From: Streptomyces sp. NBC_00224
Lineage (GTDB): Bacteria > Actinomycetota > Actinomycetes > Streptomycetales > Streptomycetaceae
Direction: 5' to 3'
Length of the DNA: 64,000 nucleotides
NCBI RefSeq assembly: GCF_041435195.1
Contig: NZ_CP108106.1
Span: 2,790,001-2,854,000, forward strand
Under the pieces are notes generated by a model. That model was not told the DNA's origin. It saw only the letters and a program-made list of their open reading frames with translations, and made no database searches. Made by a program: the position numbers and the translations under genes. This document shows, piece after piece, positions 1 through 7,899 of this stretch; positions within the stretch are counted from its first letter, which is position 1; each line of letters starts with the position of its first letter.

Positions 1-37
1 GCGATCGGCCCGGACGCGGGCTCGCCCGGCCCCCGGG

Positions 38-898
38 TCACCAGTCGTGCGGCGACGAAGAGCCCTCGCCCGGCCGGTGCGGGGCGGCCCACTCGGTCCG
101 GTCCGGGAACGAGGGCAGATGGCGGGGGACGGGCGCCGGGCGGGGCGGCCGCTTCTCCCACTCGGGCTTGCCCATCACCACGAGCGGGTCGAACATCACG
201 ACGACGCCCGCGAGCACCAGGAACGCGACCGGGCCGATGAGCATCGGCGCGAGCACGGTGGCGGAGGAGTCCCCGGCGGCGGTGCCCGCTCCGTCGTGCA
301 GATGGACGCTGAGCGCGGCCATCCCCGTGTAGTGCATGCCGCTCACGGCGAGGCCCATGACGACGCTGGCGCCGAGGCTGGCCAGGAAGCCGTTGACCGA
401 GACGGCCGCCCAGAGGGCGGCGGTGGCCGCGACGACCGCGATCACCACGGAGAGGCTGACGGTGAGGGTGTTGTACGCGAACTCGCCGTGCAGTCGAATT
501 CCGGCCATCCCGAGGTAGTGCATCGACGCCACGCCGAGCCCGGTGATGGTCCCGCCGGTGACCAGGGCCAGGGGTGTGGCCCCCCGGTAGCCGACGATGA
601 AGATGCCGATGCCGACCATGACGACGGCCAGGCCCAGGCTGGCGAACGTGATCGGCCGGTCGTAGCTCAGCACCTCCTGGCGGACCGTGAAGCCCATCAT
701 CGCGATGAAGTGCATGGTCCATATGCCGGAGCCTATGGAGGTGGCGCCGAGCGCCAGCCAGAGCGCTCTGAAGGGCCGGTCGGCCCGCAGTGACCTGGCC
801 GTGCAGCGCAGCCCGAGCGCACCGCCCAGACAGGCCATGAGGAACGCCACGACTGGCGTGACGAGGCCATAGGTGAAGCCGTCGACCGTCCCGTGCAT
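38..898 (-). CDS. MHYT-domain integral membrane sensor protein
   Basis: 286 aa, almost entirely hydrophobic until about residue 240, then a short Pro/Arg-rich cytoplasmic tail. Three copies of the MHYT signature are visible: MHFIAM at residue 62, MHYLGM at 126 and MHYTGM at 188, each at a helix end. MHYT domains are six- to seven-helix modules proposed to bind a metal such as copper and to sense a diatomic gas or redox state. Here no GGDEF, EAL or kinase output domain follows, so it is a stand-alone sensor or transporter-like protein; that role is inferred. The ATG at 898 is used. It is divergent from ogt across a 278-bp gap. Confidence 0.88.
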   Translation of the reverse strand: MHGTVDGFTYGLVTPVVAFLMACLGGALGLRCTARSLRADRPFRALWLALGATSIGSGIWTMHFIAMMGFTVRQEVLSYDRPITFASLGLAVVMVGIGIFIVGYRGATPLALVTGGTITGLGVASMHYLGMAGIRLHGEFAYNTLTVSLSVVIAVVAATAALWAAVSVNGFLASLGASVVMGLAVSGMHYTGMAALSVHLHDGAGTAAGDSSATVLAPMLIGPVAFLVLAGVVVMFDPLVVMGKPEWEKRPPRPAPVPRHLPSFPDRTEWAAPHRPGEGSSSPHDW

Positions 899-1147
899 AT
901 GCGTGTGCCCTTCACCCCGTACCGACTACCGACTGAAGAGGCCGACTGCTGTCGCGGAGGCCCTGGTTCGGGGCGACATTAAGGCTCGCCGAGCGACAGG
1001 CAAACATTTTCACGCCAATTTGTCGACACCCCGGACCCGGGGGGTCCGTTTCCGGCGGTTCGGAGAGCGTGGCCGGGCCCGTCCGATGGGCGGCGACCGG
1101 CCCTCCGGTGACCGGACGGACCGGCGCCCTCGGCCGGCCCGCGGGCG

Positions 1148-1170
1148 TTGTCAGTGGCGGGTCGTACGGT
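1148..1170 (+). promoter_or_regulatory. PafBC/RecA-NDp-type DNA-damage promoter of ogt
   Basis: TTGTCAGTG (1148-1156), an 8-bp spacer, then TACGGT (1165-1170). This is a full match to the published actinobacterial LexA-independent damage promoter, TTGTCRGTG-N8-TAnnnT. The -10 ends only 6 bp before the ogt ATG, so the transcript should be nearly leaderless. The same motif recurs before the SNF2 helicase and in the polA intergenic region. Confidence 0.8.
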
Positions 1171-1176
1171 GGCGAC

Positions 1177-1755
1177 ATGAACAGCGACGAGCAGTTCGAG
1201 CGGGCCTCGCGGGGGCCGGAGCGGGTGGTGTGGGCGGTCGTCGGCAGCGACATCGGCCCCCTGCTGCTCGCCGCGACCGACCAGGGGCTGGTGAACGTGG
1301 CCTTCCACGCCCGGGAGGCGGTCCGGGACAGGGCGCTGCGCGGCCTGGCGGCCCGGCTGGGGGCCGAGCCGGTCCCGGCCGGCCCCGGCGGGACGGGCCC
1401 GCTGGCCGAGCCCATACGCCAGCTGGAGGCGTACTTCGCGGGTGACCTGCGCGCGTTCGAGCTGCCGCTGGACTGGTCGCTGTCCTCCGGGTTCAACCGC
1501 CAGGTGCTCCGCGAGCTGGAGGCGACCGTTCCATACGGGACGGTGGTGGGGTACGGCGACCTCGCCGACCGGGTCGGCCAGCCCCGGGCGGCGCAGGCGG
1601 TGGGCGCCGCGATGGGGTCCAACCCGCTGCCGGTCGTGGTGCCCTGCCACCGGGTGGTGGAGAGCGACGGCGGGCTCGGCGGGTTCGGCGGCGGCCTGGA
1701 GACCAAGCGGCAGCTGCTCGCCCTGGAAGGGGTGCTTCCGCAGCCTCTGTTCTGA
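1177..1755 (+). CDS. ogt: Methylated-DNA--[protein]-cysteine S-methyltransferase
   Basis: 192 aa. Suicidal transfer of the alkyl group from O6-alkylguanine (and O4-alkylthymine) in DNA to a cysteine. The active-site PCHRV motif is present, with the acceptor Cys at residue 157, followed by the conserved GGFGGGLETKRQLLALEG-type tail. The N-terminal ~90 residues are the usual degenerate RNase-H-like domain. An in-frame upstream start at 1069 exists, but the ATG at 1177 sits directly after a damage-inducible -10 element and gives the usual family length. It converges on the cupin gene. Confidence 0.93.
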   Translation: MNSDEQFERASRGPERVVWAVVGSDIGPLLLAATDQGLVNVAFHAREAVRDRALRGLAARLGAEPVPAGPGGTGPLAEPIRQLEAYFAGDLRAFELPLDWSLSSGFNRQVLRELEATVPYGTVVGYGDLADRVGQPRAAQAVGAAMGSNPLPVVVPCHRVVESDGGLGGFGGGLETKRQLLALEGVLPQPLF

Positions 1756-1800
1756 GCGCTCCAGGCCGGGCCGGGCACCGCGAAGGCACTGGGGGGGGTG

Positions 1801-2190
1801 CTAGAGGCTGATGTGGTACGCCTTGCGCAGCGTCTCGTGCACGGTCCACGTCGTCCGGTCGCCCTCGCGCAGCACGCACGCGTCGCCGGGGCCGAGCTCC
1901 AGGGTGTCGCCGCCCGCCACCTCGACGGTCGCGCGCCCGCTGACCACCACGAAGAGCTCATTGGCCTCGGTGTCGGTCACCACGCCGGGAGTGATCTGCC
2001 AGATGCCGCGCACCTGCTTGCCGTCGGGCGACTCCCAGAGCACCTTGCCGGTGACCTCGGGGGAGCCCGAGACGATCTGGCCGGGGTCCAGGGGCTCCGG
2101 CTCCAGCTCGGCGTCCGGGATGTGGACAACGAACGAGGCCGGTGCGGCCGCGACAACGGAAGGGGTCTCGATGTGATCATTGGTCGTCAT
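1801..2190 (-). CDS. Small cupin-domain protein (cupin_3/DUF861-like)
   Basis: 129 aa single-domain cupin. It has the beta-barrel pattern of this subfamily: a segment around PGVVTDTEANELFVVVSGRA resembling cupin motif 1, and the DTLELGPGDACVLREGDRTTW segment as motif 2. Relatives include (S)-ureidoglycine aminohydrolase-like and other small-molecule-binding cupins, but nothing nearby fixes a substrate. The ATG at 2190 is preferred over a longer upstream frame because the extra N-terminus is Arg/Gly-rich and cupin-unlike. There is no clear Shine-Dalgarno sequence, so it may be leaderless. Confidence 0.75.
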   Translation of the reverse strand: MTTNDHIETPSVVAAAPASFVVHIPDAELEPEPLDPGQIVSGSPEVTGKVLWESPDGKQVRGIWQITPGVVTDTEANELFVVVSGRATVEVAGGDTLELGPGDACVLREGDRTTWTVHETLRKAYHISL

Positions 2191-2386
2191 GGCGCGCCAA
2201 TCTAGCCATGTCCTTCGACGTCCTCGACGCCGCCTCTGGCCGGAACCGCCGACCGGGAGCAGACTCCCCGTGAGTGGGTCGCGGGGGCGGGCCCCGTAGG
2301 CCTCGCGGCCGCCGCCTCCGCGCGCCTCGCACAGGTGATCGCAGGAGAGACGTTTACACGGTGCGCGGGCGCGCCAGGGATGGTGC

Positions 2387-3292
2387 ATGTCCTACGACGA
2401 CGTACTCAAGGTGTCCGAAGAGGTGCGCGACGCCCTCGCCGAGGGCCGTCCCGTGGTCGCTCTGGAGTCCACGATCATCGCGCACGGACTGCCGCGCCCG
2501 CGCAATCTGCGGGTGGCGACGGAGCTGGAGGAGCTGGTACGGGCCGGGGGCGCCGTCCCCGCCACGATCGCGGTCCTGGACGGGCGGCCCTATGCCGGCC
2601 TGGACAAGGACCAGTTGGAGCGGGTCGCGGGCGGCGGGCTGCGCAAGCTCGGCCACCGCGATCTGCCGATGGCGCTGGCCACGGGCGCGAGCGGGGCCAC
2701 CACCGTCTCCGCGACCGCGTATCTGGCCCACTGGGCGGACATCCGCGTCTTCGCCACCGGCGGGCTCGGCGGCGTCCACCGAGGCTGGACCGAGACCCAG
2801 GACGAGTCGGCGGACCTGCGGCTCCTCGCCCGGACGCCGGTCGCGGTGGTGTGCGCGGGGGTGAAGTCGATCCTCGACGTACCGGCGACGCTGCAACGGC
2901 TGGAGACACTGGGCATCGGGGTGGTCGGCTACGGAACGGACCGCTTCCCGGGGTTCTATCTGGCCGACTCCGGCGAGCCGGTCGACTGGACGGTGCGGAC
3001 CCCCGAGGAGGCCGCCGACGTACTGCGGTCCCATGACGCGATCGGCCCCGACTCGGCGCTGATCGTGGCCAATCCGGTGCCGGAGGCCGAACAGCTCGAT
3101 CCCGAACTGCACGACCGGGTGCTGGCCCAGGCCCTGGCCGCGTGCCGGGAGCAGGGGATCACGGGCCAGGCCGTCACCCCGTTCCTGCTCGACCATCTGG
3201 TGCGGCACACCGGCGGGGCCTCCCTGAAGGCGAACGTGGCGGCGGTGCGCGGCAACGTACGGCTCGCGGCGGCGATCGCGGCGGCGCTGTGA
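2387..3292 (+). CDS. psuG: Pseudouridine-5'-phosphate glycosidase
   Basis: 301 aa, the usual family length (IndA/PsuG). It cleaves the C-C glycosidic bond of pseudouridine 5'-phosphate to uracil and ribose 5-phosphate. Family landmarks are readable: VALESTIIAHGLPRP near the N-terminus, the central TGASGATTVSATA and FATGGLGGVHRG segments, VCAGVKSILDVPATLQ, and a C-terminal LKANVAAVRGNVRLAA helix. The stop codon overlaps the GTG start of the downstream PfkB kinase by 4 bp (GTGA), the classical coupled arrangement of pseudouridine kinase and glycosidase. Confidence 0.95.
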   Translation: MSYDDVLKVSEEVRDALAEGRPVVALESTIIAHGLPRPRNLRVATELEELVRAGGAVPATIAVLDGRPYAGLDKDQLERVAGGGLRKLGHRDLPMALATGASGATTVSATAYLAHWADIRVFATGGLGGVHRGWTETQDESADLRLLARTPVAVVCAGVKSILDVPATLQRLETLGIGVVGYGTDRFPGFYLADSGEPVDWTVRTPEEAADVLRSHDAIGPDSALIVANPVPEAEQLDPELHDRVLAQALAACREQGITGQAVTPFLLDHLVRHTGGASLKANVAAVRGNVRLAAAIAAAL

Positions 3293-4248
3293 CCGATGCG
3301 CCCGCCGGGACGGGGCAGGGCGCGGCGGCCCCCGGCGGCGGCGCGCCCCGCGGCCTCCTGGTCGTCGGGGACGTGGTGACCGACGTCGTCGCCCGGCACC
3401 GGGGGCCGCTGGCGCCCGCCACGGACACGGCGGCCGAGATCCGTACGGTCCCGGGCGGAGCAGGAGCCAACGCGGCCTGCTGGGCCGCCCGTTCGGGCTG
3501 CGCGGACGTACGCGTCCTGGGCCGGGTCGGGAGCGACGCGCTGGCCTGGCACAAGCGCCGGCTGCGGCGCGCGGGCGTACGGCCGCTGCTGATCCCGGAC
3601 CCGGCGGCGCCCACCGCCACCGTCGTCTCGCTGGTCGACACCGCGACCGCCGAGCGCACCTTCCTCACCGACAGCGGCGCCGTGCTGCGCATATCCCCCG
3701 CCGACTGGAACCCCGCGTTCCTGGACGGCGTCGGCCGGCTGCACCTCTCCGGCTATCTGTTCTTCGCCGACACGAGCCGCGAACTGGCCCTCACCGCCTG
3801 CCGGTCGGCGCTGGACGCCGGGATTCCGGTGAGCCTGGACCCCGCGTCGGCGGGGTTCCTGGCCGAGCTGGGCGTCGAGCGGTTCCTGGCGGCGGCCAAG
3901 GGCGTGGAGGTGCTGCTGCCCAACGCCGACGAGGCGCGGCTGCTCACCGGGCTAGCCGAACCGGCGGGAGCCGCCGCGGAGTTGAGCCGTAGGTTCCCGC
4001 TGGTCGCGGTCACGCTCGGGGCGGCCGGGGCGCTGGTGGCGGTGGCCGGCGAGGTCGTCGCCCGGGTGGCGGCCCCGCCGCCGGACGCGGCCGCCGTCGA
4101 CTCGACGGGCGCGGGCGACGCCTTCACCGGCGGCTTCCTCGCCGCCCTCCTCGCGGGCGCGGGCCCGGCCGAGGCGGCGGCGGCCGGCTGCCGGGCGGGC
4201 GCGGAGGCGGTGACGGTAGTGGGCGGACGGCCGCCCGTACCCGACTGA
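3289..4248 (+). CDS. psuK: PfkB-family carbohydrate kinase, probable pseudouridine kinase
   Basis: 319 aa ribokinase-fold kinase. The N-terminal GDVVTDVVA strand, the GGAGANAACWAARSG PfkB signature 1 and the C-terminal DSTGAGDAFTGG signature 2 are present, with catalytic Asp at residue 277. The GTG at 3289, overlapping the psuG stop, is chosen over the longer frame because it gives standard length and translational coupling. The psuG link makes pseudouridine (to pseudouridine 5'-phosphate) the likely substrate. Specificity is inferred from context; a generic ribokinase-like sugar kinase is the alternative. Confidence 0.82.
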   Translation: MTDAPAGTGQGAAAPGGGAPRGLLVVGDVVTDVVARHRGPLAPATDTAAEIRTVPGGAGANAACWAARSGCADVRVLGRVGSDALAWHKRRLRRAGVRPLLIPDPAAPTATVVSLVDTATAERTFLTDSGAVLRISPADWNPAFLDGVGRLHLSGYLFFADTSRELALTACRSALDAGIPVSLDPASAGFLAELGVERFLAAAKGVEVLLPNADEARLLTGLAEPAGAAAELSRRFPLVAVTLGAAGALVAVAGEVVARVAAPPPDAAAVDSTGAGDAFTGGFLAALLAGAGPAEAAAAGCRAGAEAVTVVGGRPPVPD

Positions 4249-4270
4249 TCGCCCGTACCCGACCGATCCG

Positions 4271-4912
4271 CTAGCGGGCCGTGCCGTTCCATGCCGGATG
4301 CCTGGGGTCGTCGGCGCGCACGACCACGTCGGCGGCCTCGGCGGGCCGCACCTCCTCCTCGTACCGCTCGAACGCGGACAGCGTCCACCGGGCGCCGTCC
4401 TCCGTGCGCCGCCGCAGCGCGCCCGGCGAGAGACGAACGTGGACGGTGAGGTCGAAGGGGAACCAGCGCCCCAGGAGCAACGGCCCGTGCACCAGCAGCA
4501 CTCCTCCCTTCGGGAGGAGCCGGTACTCGCTCCGGGTCGCTCGGTCCGTCACCGGGTCCCAGAGGTCGGGCAGCACCCGACCGCTGCCCCCGGCCTCCAG
4601 CGGATCGAACACCTCCCGCCAGAGCGCGGCGGTGTCGAACCAGCCGTCGAAGTACGTGTCCGGGTCCTCGCGGCCGTACTCGTAGCGCAGCGAGGCGGGC
4701 CGCAGGAAGCCCTCCGTGGACAGGGCGAGCACCGACCGCCCCCGTACGCGCAGCGCCTCGGCGAGCGACTGCGCCAGCTCACCGGGACGGGCCGCGGGCG
4801 CCCCGTCGACGCCGACGCGCAGCCAGGGGACGTCGCCCTCGGCCTGCGCGTCCACGGCCCGTTCCGCCAGGGCCTCGGTCAGCCGTTCCCATGTGATCGC
4901 TTCGAGTCGCAC
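4271..4912 (-). CDS. Uridine-kinase-like P-loop fold protein with degenerate Walker A
   Basis: 213 aa, recognisable as the actinobacterial 'uridine kinase' group. It keeps the LRVGVDG strand, a helix, then RSVLALSTEGFLRPASLRYEYGRE, the DPDTYFDGWFD block and a late GVLLVHGPLLLGRW strand. The nucleotide loop reads GVDGAPAARPGELA, so the GKS/T of a normal Walker A is missing. Classical phosphoryl transfer is therefore doubtful. The GTG start at 4912 lies just behind GGAGG. It converges on the psuG-kinase operon, suggesting a shared pyrimidine-nucleoside theme. Confidence 0.7.
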   Translation of the reverse strand: MRLEAITWERLTEALAERAVDAQAEGDVPWLRVGVDGAPAARPGELAQSLAEALRVRGRSVLALSTEGFLRPASLRYEYGREDPDTYFDGWFDTAALWREVFDPLEAGGSGRVLPDLWDPVTDRATRSEYRLLPKGGVLLVHGPLLLGRWFPFDLTVHVRLSPGALRRRTEDGARWTLSAFERYEEEVRPAEAADVVVRADDPRHPAWNGTAR

Positions 4913-5002
4913 GCCTCCATGATGCGGGCTGCTCCGACGGGTGCGGCTGCGGCCCCGGAGTGCACAGAGACGTTGCGTACGGCCATGCCGTACGGCGGGC
5001 GG

Positions 5003-5656
5003 TCACTCGCCCCGCAGTGCCGCCGCGACGGGCCCCTCGCCCGTCACCTCGATCCGCCCGGTCTTGACGCCCTCCTCGACCGTCAGCGTGCCTTCCGCGA
5101 GCGCGCGGCAGGTGTCGGCGTCCATGGCGAGCCGGGCGTCGGCGTCCGGCGCCGACCCGTCCCCGTACACCGCGCCGCCGTCGCCCTCGTCCCCGCCGGT
5201 CCGGACGTGGAACTCGCCCTCGTCCAGGCGTACGTCGAGGACCGCCGGGGCGTACGGCAGGCGCCGCAGCAGGGGGATCAGCGGGATCGCGAACCAGTGC
5301 GCGCGCACTGCGTCGGTGGGCCGCCGCTCGGCGAGTTCCGGCGCGCCCCACGCCGCGAGGGCGGTCAGTACGGGCAGCAACTCTCGTCCGCGCGGGGTCA
5401 GTTCGTACACCGTCGCGGCCGCGGGCGGGGGCAGCTTGCGGCGGGTCGCCAGCTCCTCGCGCTCCATGTCCTTGAGCCGGGAGGCGAGCACGTCCGTGGA
5501 GACGCCCGGCAGATCTGCGTGCAGATCTGTATAACGACGCGGTCCGGCGAGGAGTTCCCGGACGATCAGCAGCGTCCACCGGTCCCCGACGGCGTCGAGG
5601 GCGCGGGCAGCGGCGCAGTACTGGTCGTAACTTCGACGGCGTGGCTGACGTGGCAT
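5003..5656 (-). CDS. HxlR-family winged-helix transcriptional regulator
   Basis: 217 aa from the ATG at 5656. The HxlR core occupies the first ~105 residues: CAAARALDAVGDRWTLLIVREL, then GPRRYTDLHADLPGVSTDVLASRLKDMEREELATRR and the ELTPRGREL wing. The usual HxlR Cys sits in DQYC, and this residue acts as a redox or ligand sensor in several relatives. The ~100-residue C-terminal extension resembles an SCP2/sterol-binding-type fold seen in actinobacterial HxlR proteins (low certainty). It is divergent from alaA with nested inverted repeats between them, so autoregulation and control of alaA are likely. Confidence 0.87.
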   Translation of the reverse strand: MPRQPRRRSYDQYCAAARALDAVGDRWTLLIVRELLAGPRRYTDLHADLPGVSTDVLASRLKDMEREELATRRKLPPPAAATVYELTPRGRELLPVLTALAAWGAPELAERRPTDAVRAHWFAIPLIPLLRRLPYAPAVLDVRLDEGEFHVRTGGDEGDGGAVYGDGSAPDADARLAMDADTCRALAEGTLTVEEGVKTGRIEVTGEGPVAAALRGE

Positions 5657-5687
5657 ACAACGCAGTCTAGACAACATGTTGGACTTT

Positions 5688-5714
5688 CCAAGCTCTAACT
5701 TGGTAAAACCAAGT
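5688..5714. promoter_or_regulatory. Nested inverted repeats, candidate HxlR operator
   Basis: CCAAG-N6-CTTGG (5688-5703) overlaps the perfect ACTTGGT-AAA-ACCAAGT dyad (5698-5714), giving three alternating CCAAG/CTTGG half-sites at even spacing. A further palindrome, AACATGTT, lies at 5673-5680. This AT-richer block sits in the 124-bp gap between the divergent HxlR regulator and alaA, as expected for a dimeric winged-helix operator. Confidence 0.55.
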
Positions 5715-5780
5715 GACGCAGAACAGGCGAGTCACGCCAGAGGGACCAGAGGGATCTGGGCAACGCGGGAGGGCCACGGC

Positions 5781-6992
5781 ATGGAGTTCCGGCAGTCGAG
5801 CAAGCTGAGCGAGGTCTGTTACGAGATCCGCGGCCCGGTGATCGAGCACGCCAACGCGCTGGAGGAGGCGGGCCACAGCGTGCTGCGCCTGAACACCGGC
5901 AACCCGGCGCTCTTCGGCTTCGAGGCGCCGGAGGAGATCCTCCAGGACATGATCCGGATGCTCCCGCAGGCCCACGGCTACACGGATTCGCGCGGCATCC
6001 TCTCGGCCCGCCGCGCCGTCGCCCAGCGTTACCAGGCGATGGGCCTGCCGGACGTCTCCGTCGACGACGTCTTCCTCGGCAACGGTGTCTCCGAGCTGGT
6101 CTCCATGGCTGTGCAGGCACTGCTCGAAGACGGCGACGAAGTCCTCATCCCCGCGCCCGACTTCCCCCTCTGGACCGCCGTCACCACGCTCGCCGGCGGA
6201 AAGGCCGTCCACTACATCTGCGACGAGTCGGCCGACTGGTACCCCGACCTCGACGACATGGCGTCGAAGATCACCGACCGCACCAGGGCCGTCGTCATCA
6301 TCAACCCCAACAACCCCACGGGCGCGGTGTATCCGAAGGAGATCCTGGAGGGCATCCTCGATCTGGCCCGCCGCCACCAGCTGATGGTGTTCGCGGACGA
6401 GATCTACGACCAGATCGTCTACGACGACGCCGTCGCCCACACCGCCGCCGCGCTCGCCCCCGACCTGGTCGTCCTCACCTTCAGCGGGCTGTCGAAGACG
6501 TACCGCGTGGCCGGATTCCGCTCCGGCTGGCTGGTCGTCAGCGGCCCCCAGCAGCACGCCAAGAACTATCTGGAGGGGCTGACCATGCTCGCCTCCATGC
6601 GACTGTGCCCCAACGCGCCCGCCCAATACGCCATCCAGGCCGCGCTCGGCGGGCGCCAGTCCATCAAGGAGCTGACCGCGCCGGGCGGGCGGCTGTACGA
6701 GCAGCGCAACCGGGCCTGGGAGAAGCTGAACGAGATCCCGGGCGTGTCCTGCGTGAAGCCGAAGGGCGCGCTGTACGCGTTCCCCCGGATCGACCCCAAG
6801 GTTCACCCGATCGAAGACGACGAGCGGTTCGTACTTGACCTGCTGCTGCGCGAGAAGATCCAGGTGGTCCAGGGCACGGGCTTCAACTGGCCGCGCCCGG
6901 ACCACTTCCGGATCCTGACGCTGCCGCACGCGGACGACCTGGACGCGGCGATCAGCCGGATCGGGCGGTTCTTGAGCGGGTACCGGCAGTAG
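5781..6992 (+). CDS. alaA: PLP-dependent alanine aminotransferase (AlaA type)
   Basis: 403 aa, nearly colinear with E. coli AlaA (405 aa). It interconverts pyruvate and glutamate with alanine and 2-oxoglutarate. Visible hallmarks are SSKLSEVCYEIRGPV at the N-terminus, LNTGNPALFGF, GNGVSELVSMAVQAL, the NPNNPTGA motif and FSGLSKTYRVAGFRSGW, with the PLP Schiff-base Lys at residue 239. A matching C-terminus follows. The ATG at 5781 follows GGGAGG at a good distance and gives the canonical N-terminus; an upstream in-frame extension to 5676 is rejected. The HxlR regulator upstream is the likely controller. Confidence 0.94.
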   Translation: MEFRQSSKLSEVCYEIRGPVIEHANALEEAGHSVLRLNTGNPALFGFEAPEEILQDMIRMLPQAHGYTDSRGILSARRAVAQRYQAMGLPDVSVDDVFLGNGVSELVSMAVQALLEDGDEVLIPAPDFPLWTAVTTLAGGKAVHYICDESADWYPDLDDMASKITDRTRAVVIINPNNPTGAVYPKEILEGILDLARRHQLMVFADEIYDQIVYDDAVAHTAAALAPDLVVLTFSGLSKTYRVAGFRSGWLVVSGPQQHAKNYLEGLTMLASMRLCPNAPAQYAIQAALGGRQSIKELTAPGGRLYEQRNRAWEKLNEIPGVSCVKPKGALYAFPRIDPKVHPIEDDERFVLDLLLREKIQVVQGTGFNWPRPDHFRILTLPHADDLDAAISRIGRFLSGYRQ

Positions 6993-7078
6993 TCCGGAAC
7001 CGGGTGTGCAGTCCGGGCGCCCCAGGTCCGTAGCCCGCGCACGCGGTTTACCCGAACGCGCATCGCGGGATCGGGAGG

Positions 7079-7759
7079 GTGGGGGGAAGCGGGAGAGGGA
7101 GGCGCCCCATTCTCGTCATCGAACCCAGACGCCATCACCGCTGCGCCGAGTGCGACCGAGGTCCCCTCCCCCGGCTGGTCCTGGACACGGGCGCCCCGCG
7201 CTGTCTGGACTGCGCGGATCTCGGCCATCTCGTGTTCCTGCCGCGCGGTGACACGGCCCTGACGCGCCGCGCCCGCGAGGAGAGCACGCTCTCGGCCGTC
7301 GTGATCCGTTTCCACCGCCGTCGGCGCCGGTACGAACGCCAGGGCGTGCTAGTCGAGGAGGCGGCGCTCACCTACGCCGAGGAACGCTGTCTGGCCGACG
7401 CGGAGGCCCGCGCGCGCCGCCGCGCCCGCGACGCACTCCGGCGGGCCGCCGAGGACATCCGTTTCACCGCGGCACTGGAGGCCGAGATCCTGCGCCTGTT
7501 CCCGGGCTGCCCGCCCGAACGGGCCCATGACGTCGCGGTCCACGCCTCGTTACGCGGCAGCGGGCGCGTGGGCCGCAGCGCGGCGGGCCGAGCCCTGGAC
7601 GAGGACGCGGTGACGGCGGCGGTCCGCGCGTCCGTACGCCACCTGGACACGCCCTACGACGAGCTCCTGATGGCCCGGGTGCCACGCAACCGTGCGCGGG
7701 CGCGGGTGGCGGCGCGGATCGAGGGGGTGCTGGCGGCGTGGGCGGCGGACGGGGCGTAG
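7079..7759 (+). CDS. DUF2293-domain protein with N-terminal zinc ribbon
   Basis: 226 aa. The N-terminus has two CxxC pairs (C22/C25 and C42/C45), which can form a small zinc ribbon. The middle is very Arg-rich (RFHRRRRRYERQG, ARARRRARDALRRAAED). The last ~90 residues match the DUF2293 pattern: helix with a P-G-C-P-P-E turn, then HASLRGSGRVGRSAAGRALDE. Function is unknown; zinc ribbon plus basic stretch suggests nucleic-acid contact (inference). The GTG at 7079 immediately follows GGGAGG, so spacing is poor and the true start may be slightly downstream. Confidence 0.75.
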   Translation: MGGSGRGRRPILVIEPRRHHRCAECDRGPLPRLVLDTGAPRCLDCADLGHLVFLPRGDTALTRRAREESTLSAVVIRFHRRRRRYERQGVLVEEAALTYAEERCLADAEARARRRARDALRRAAEDIRFTAALEAEILRLFPGCPPERAHDVAVHASLRGSGRVGRSAAGRALDEDAVTAAVRASVRHLDTPYDELLMARVPRNRARARVAARIEGVLAAWAADGA

Positions 7760-7899
7760 CGCAACGGGCCGGGGAGAGGCCGCGACAGCAGCGGGCGAGC
7801 GGCGCGGGGAATTCATGCCTCTCCTCCGCCGGCGGCTGGCTCCCGCGCCGGGCGGGGACGCGGCGGACGCGCTGCTGCAGGGAGAGGCGGGGCCGTTCC

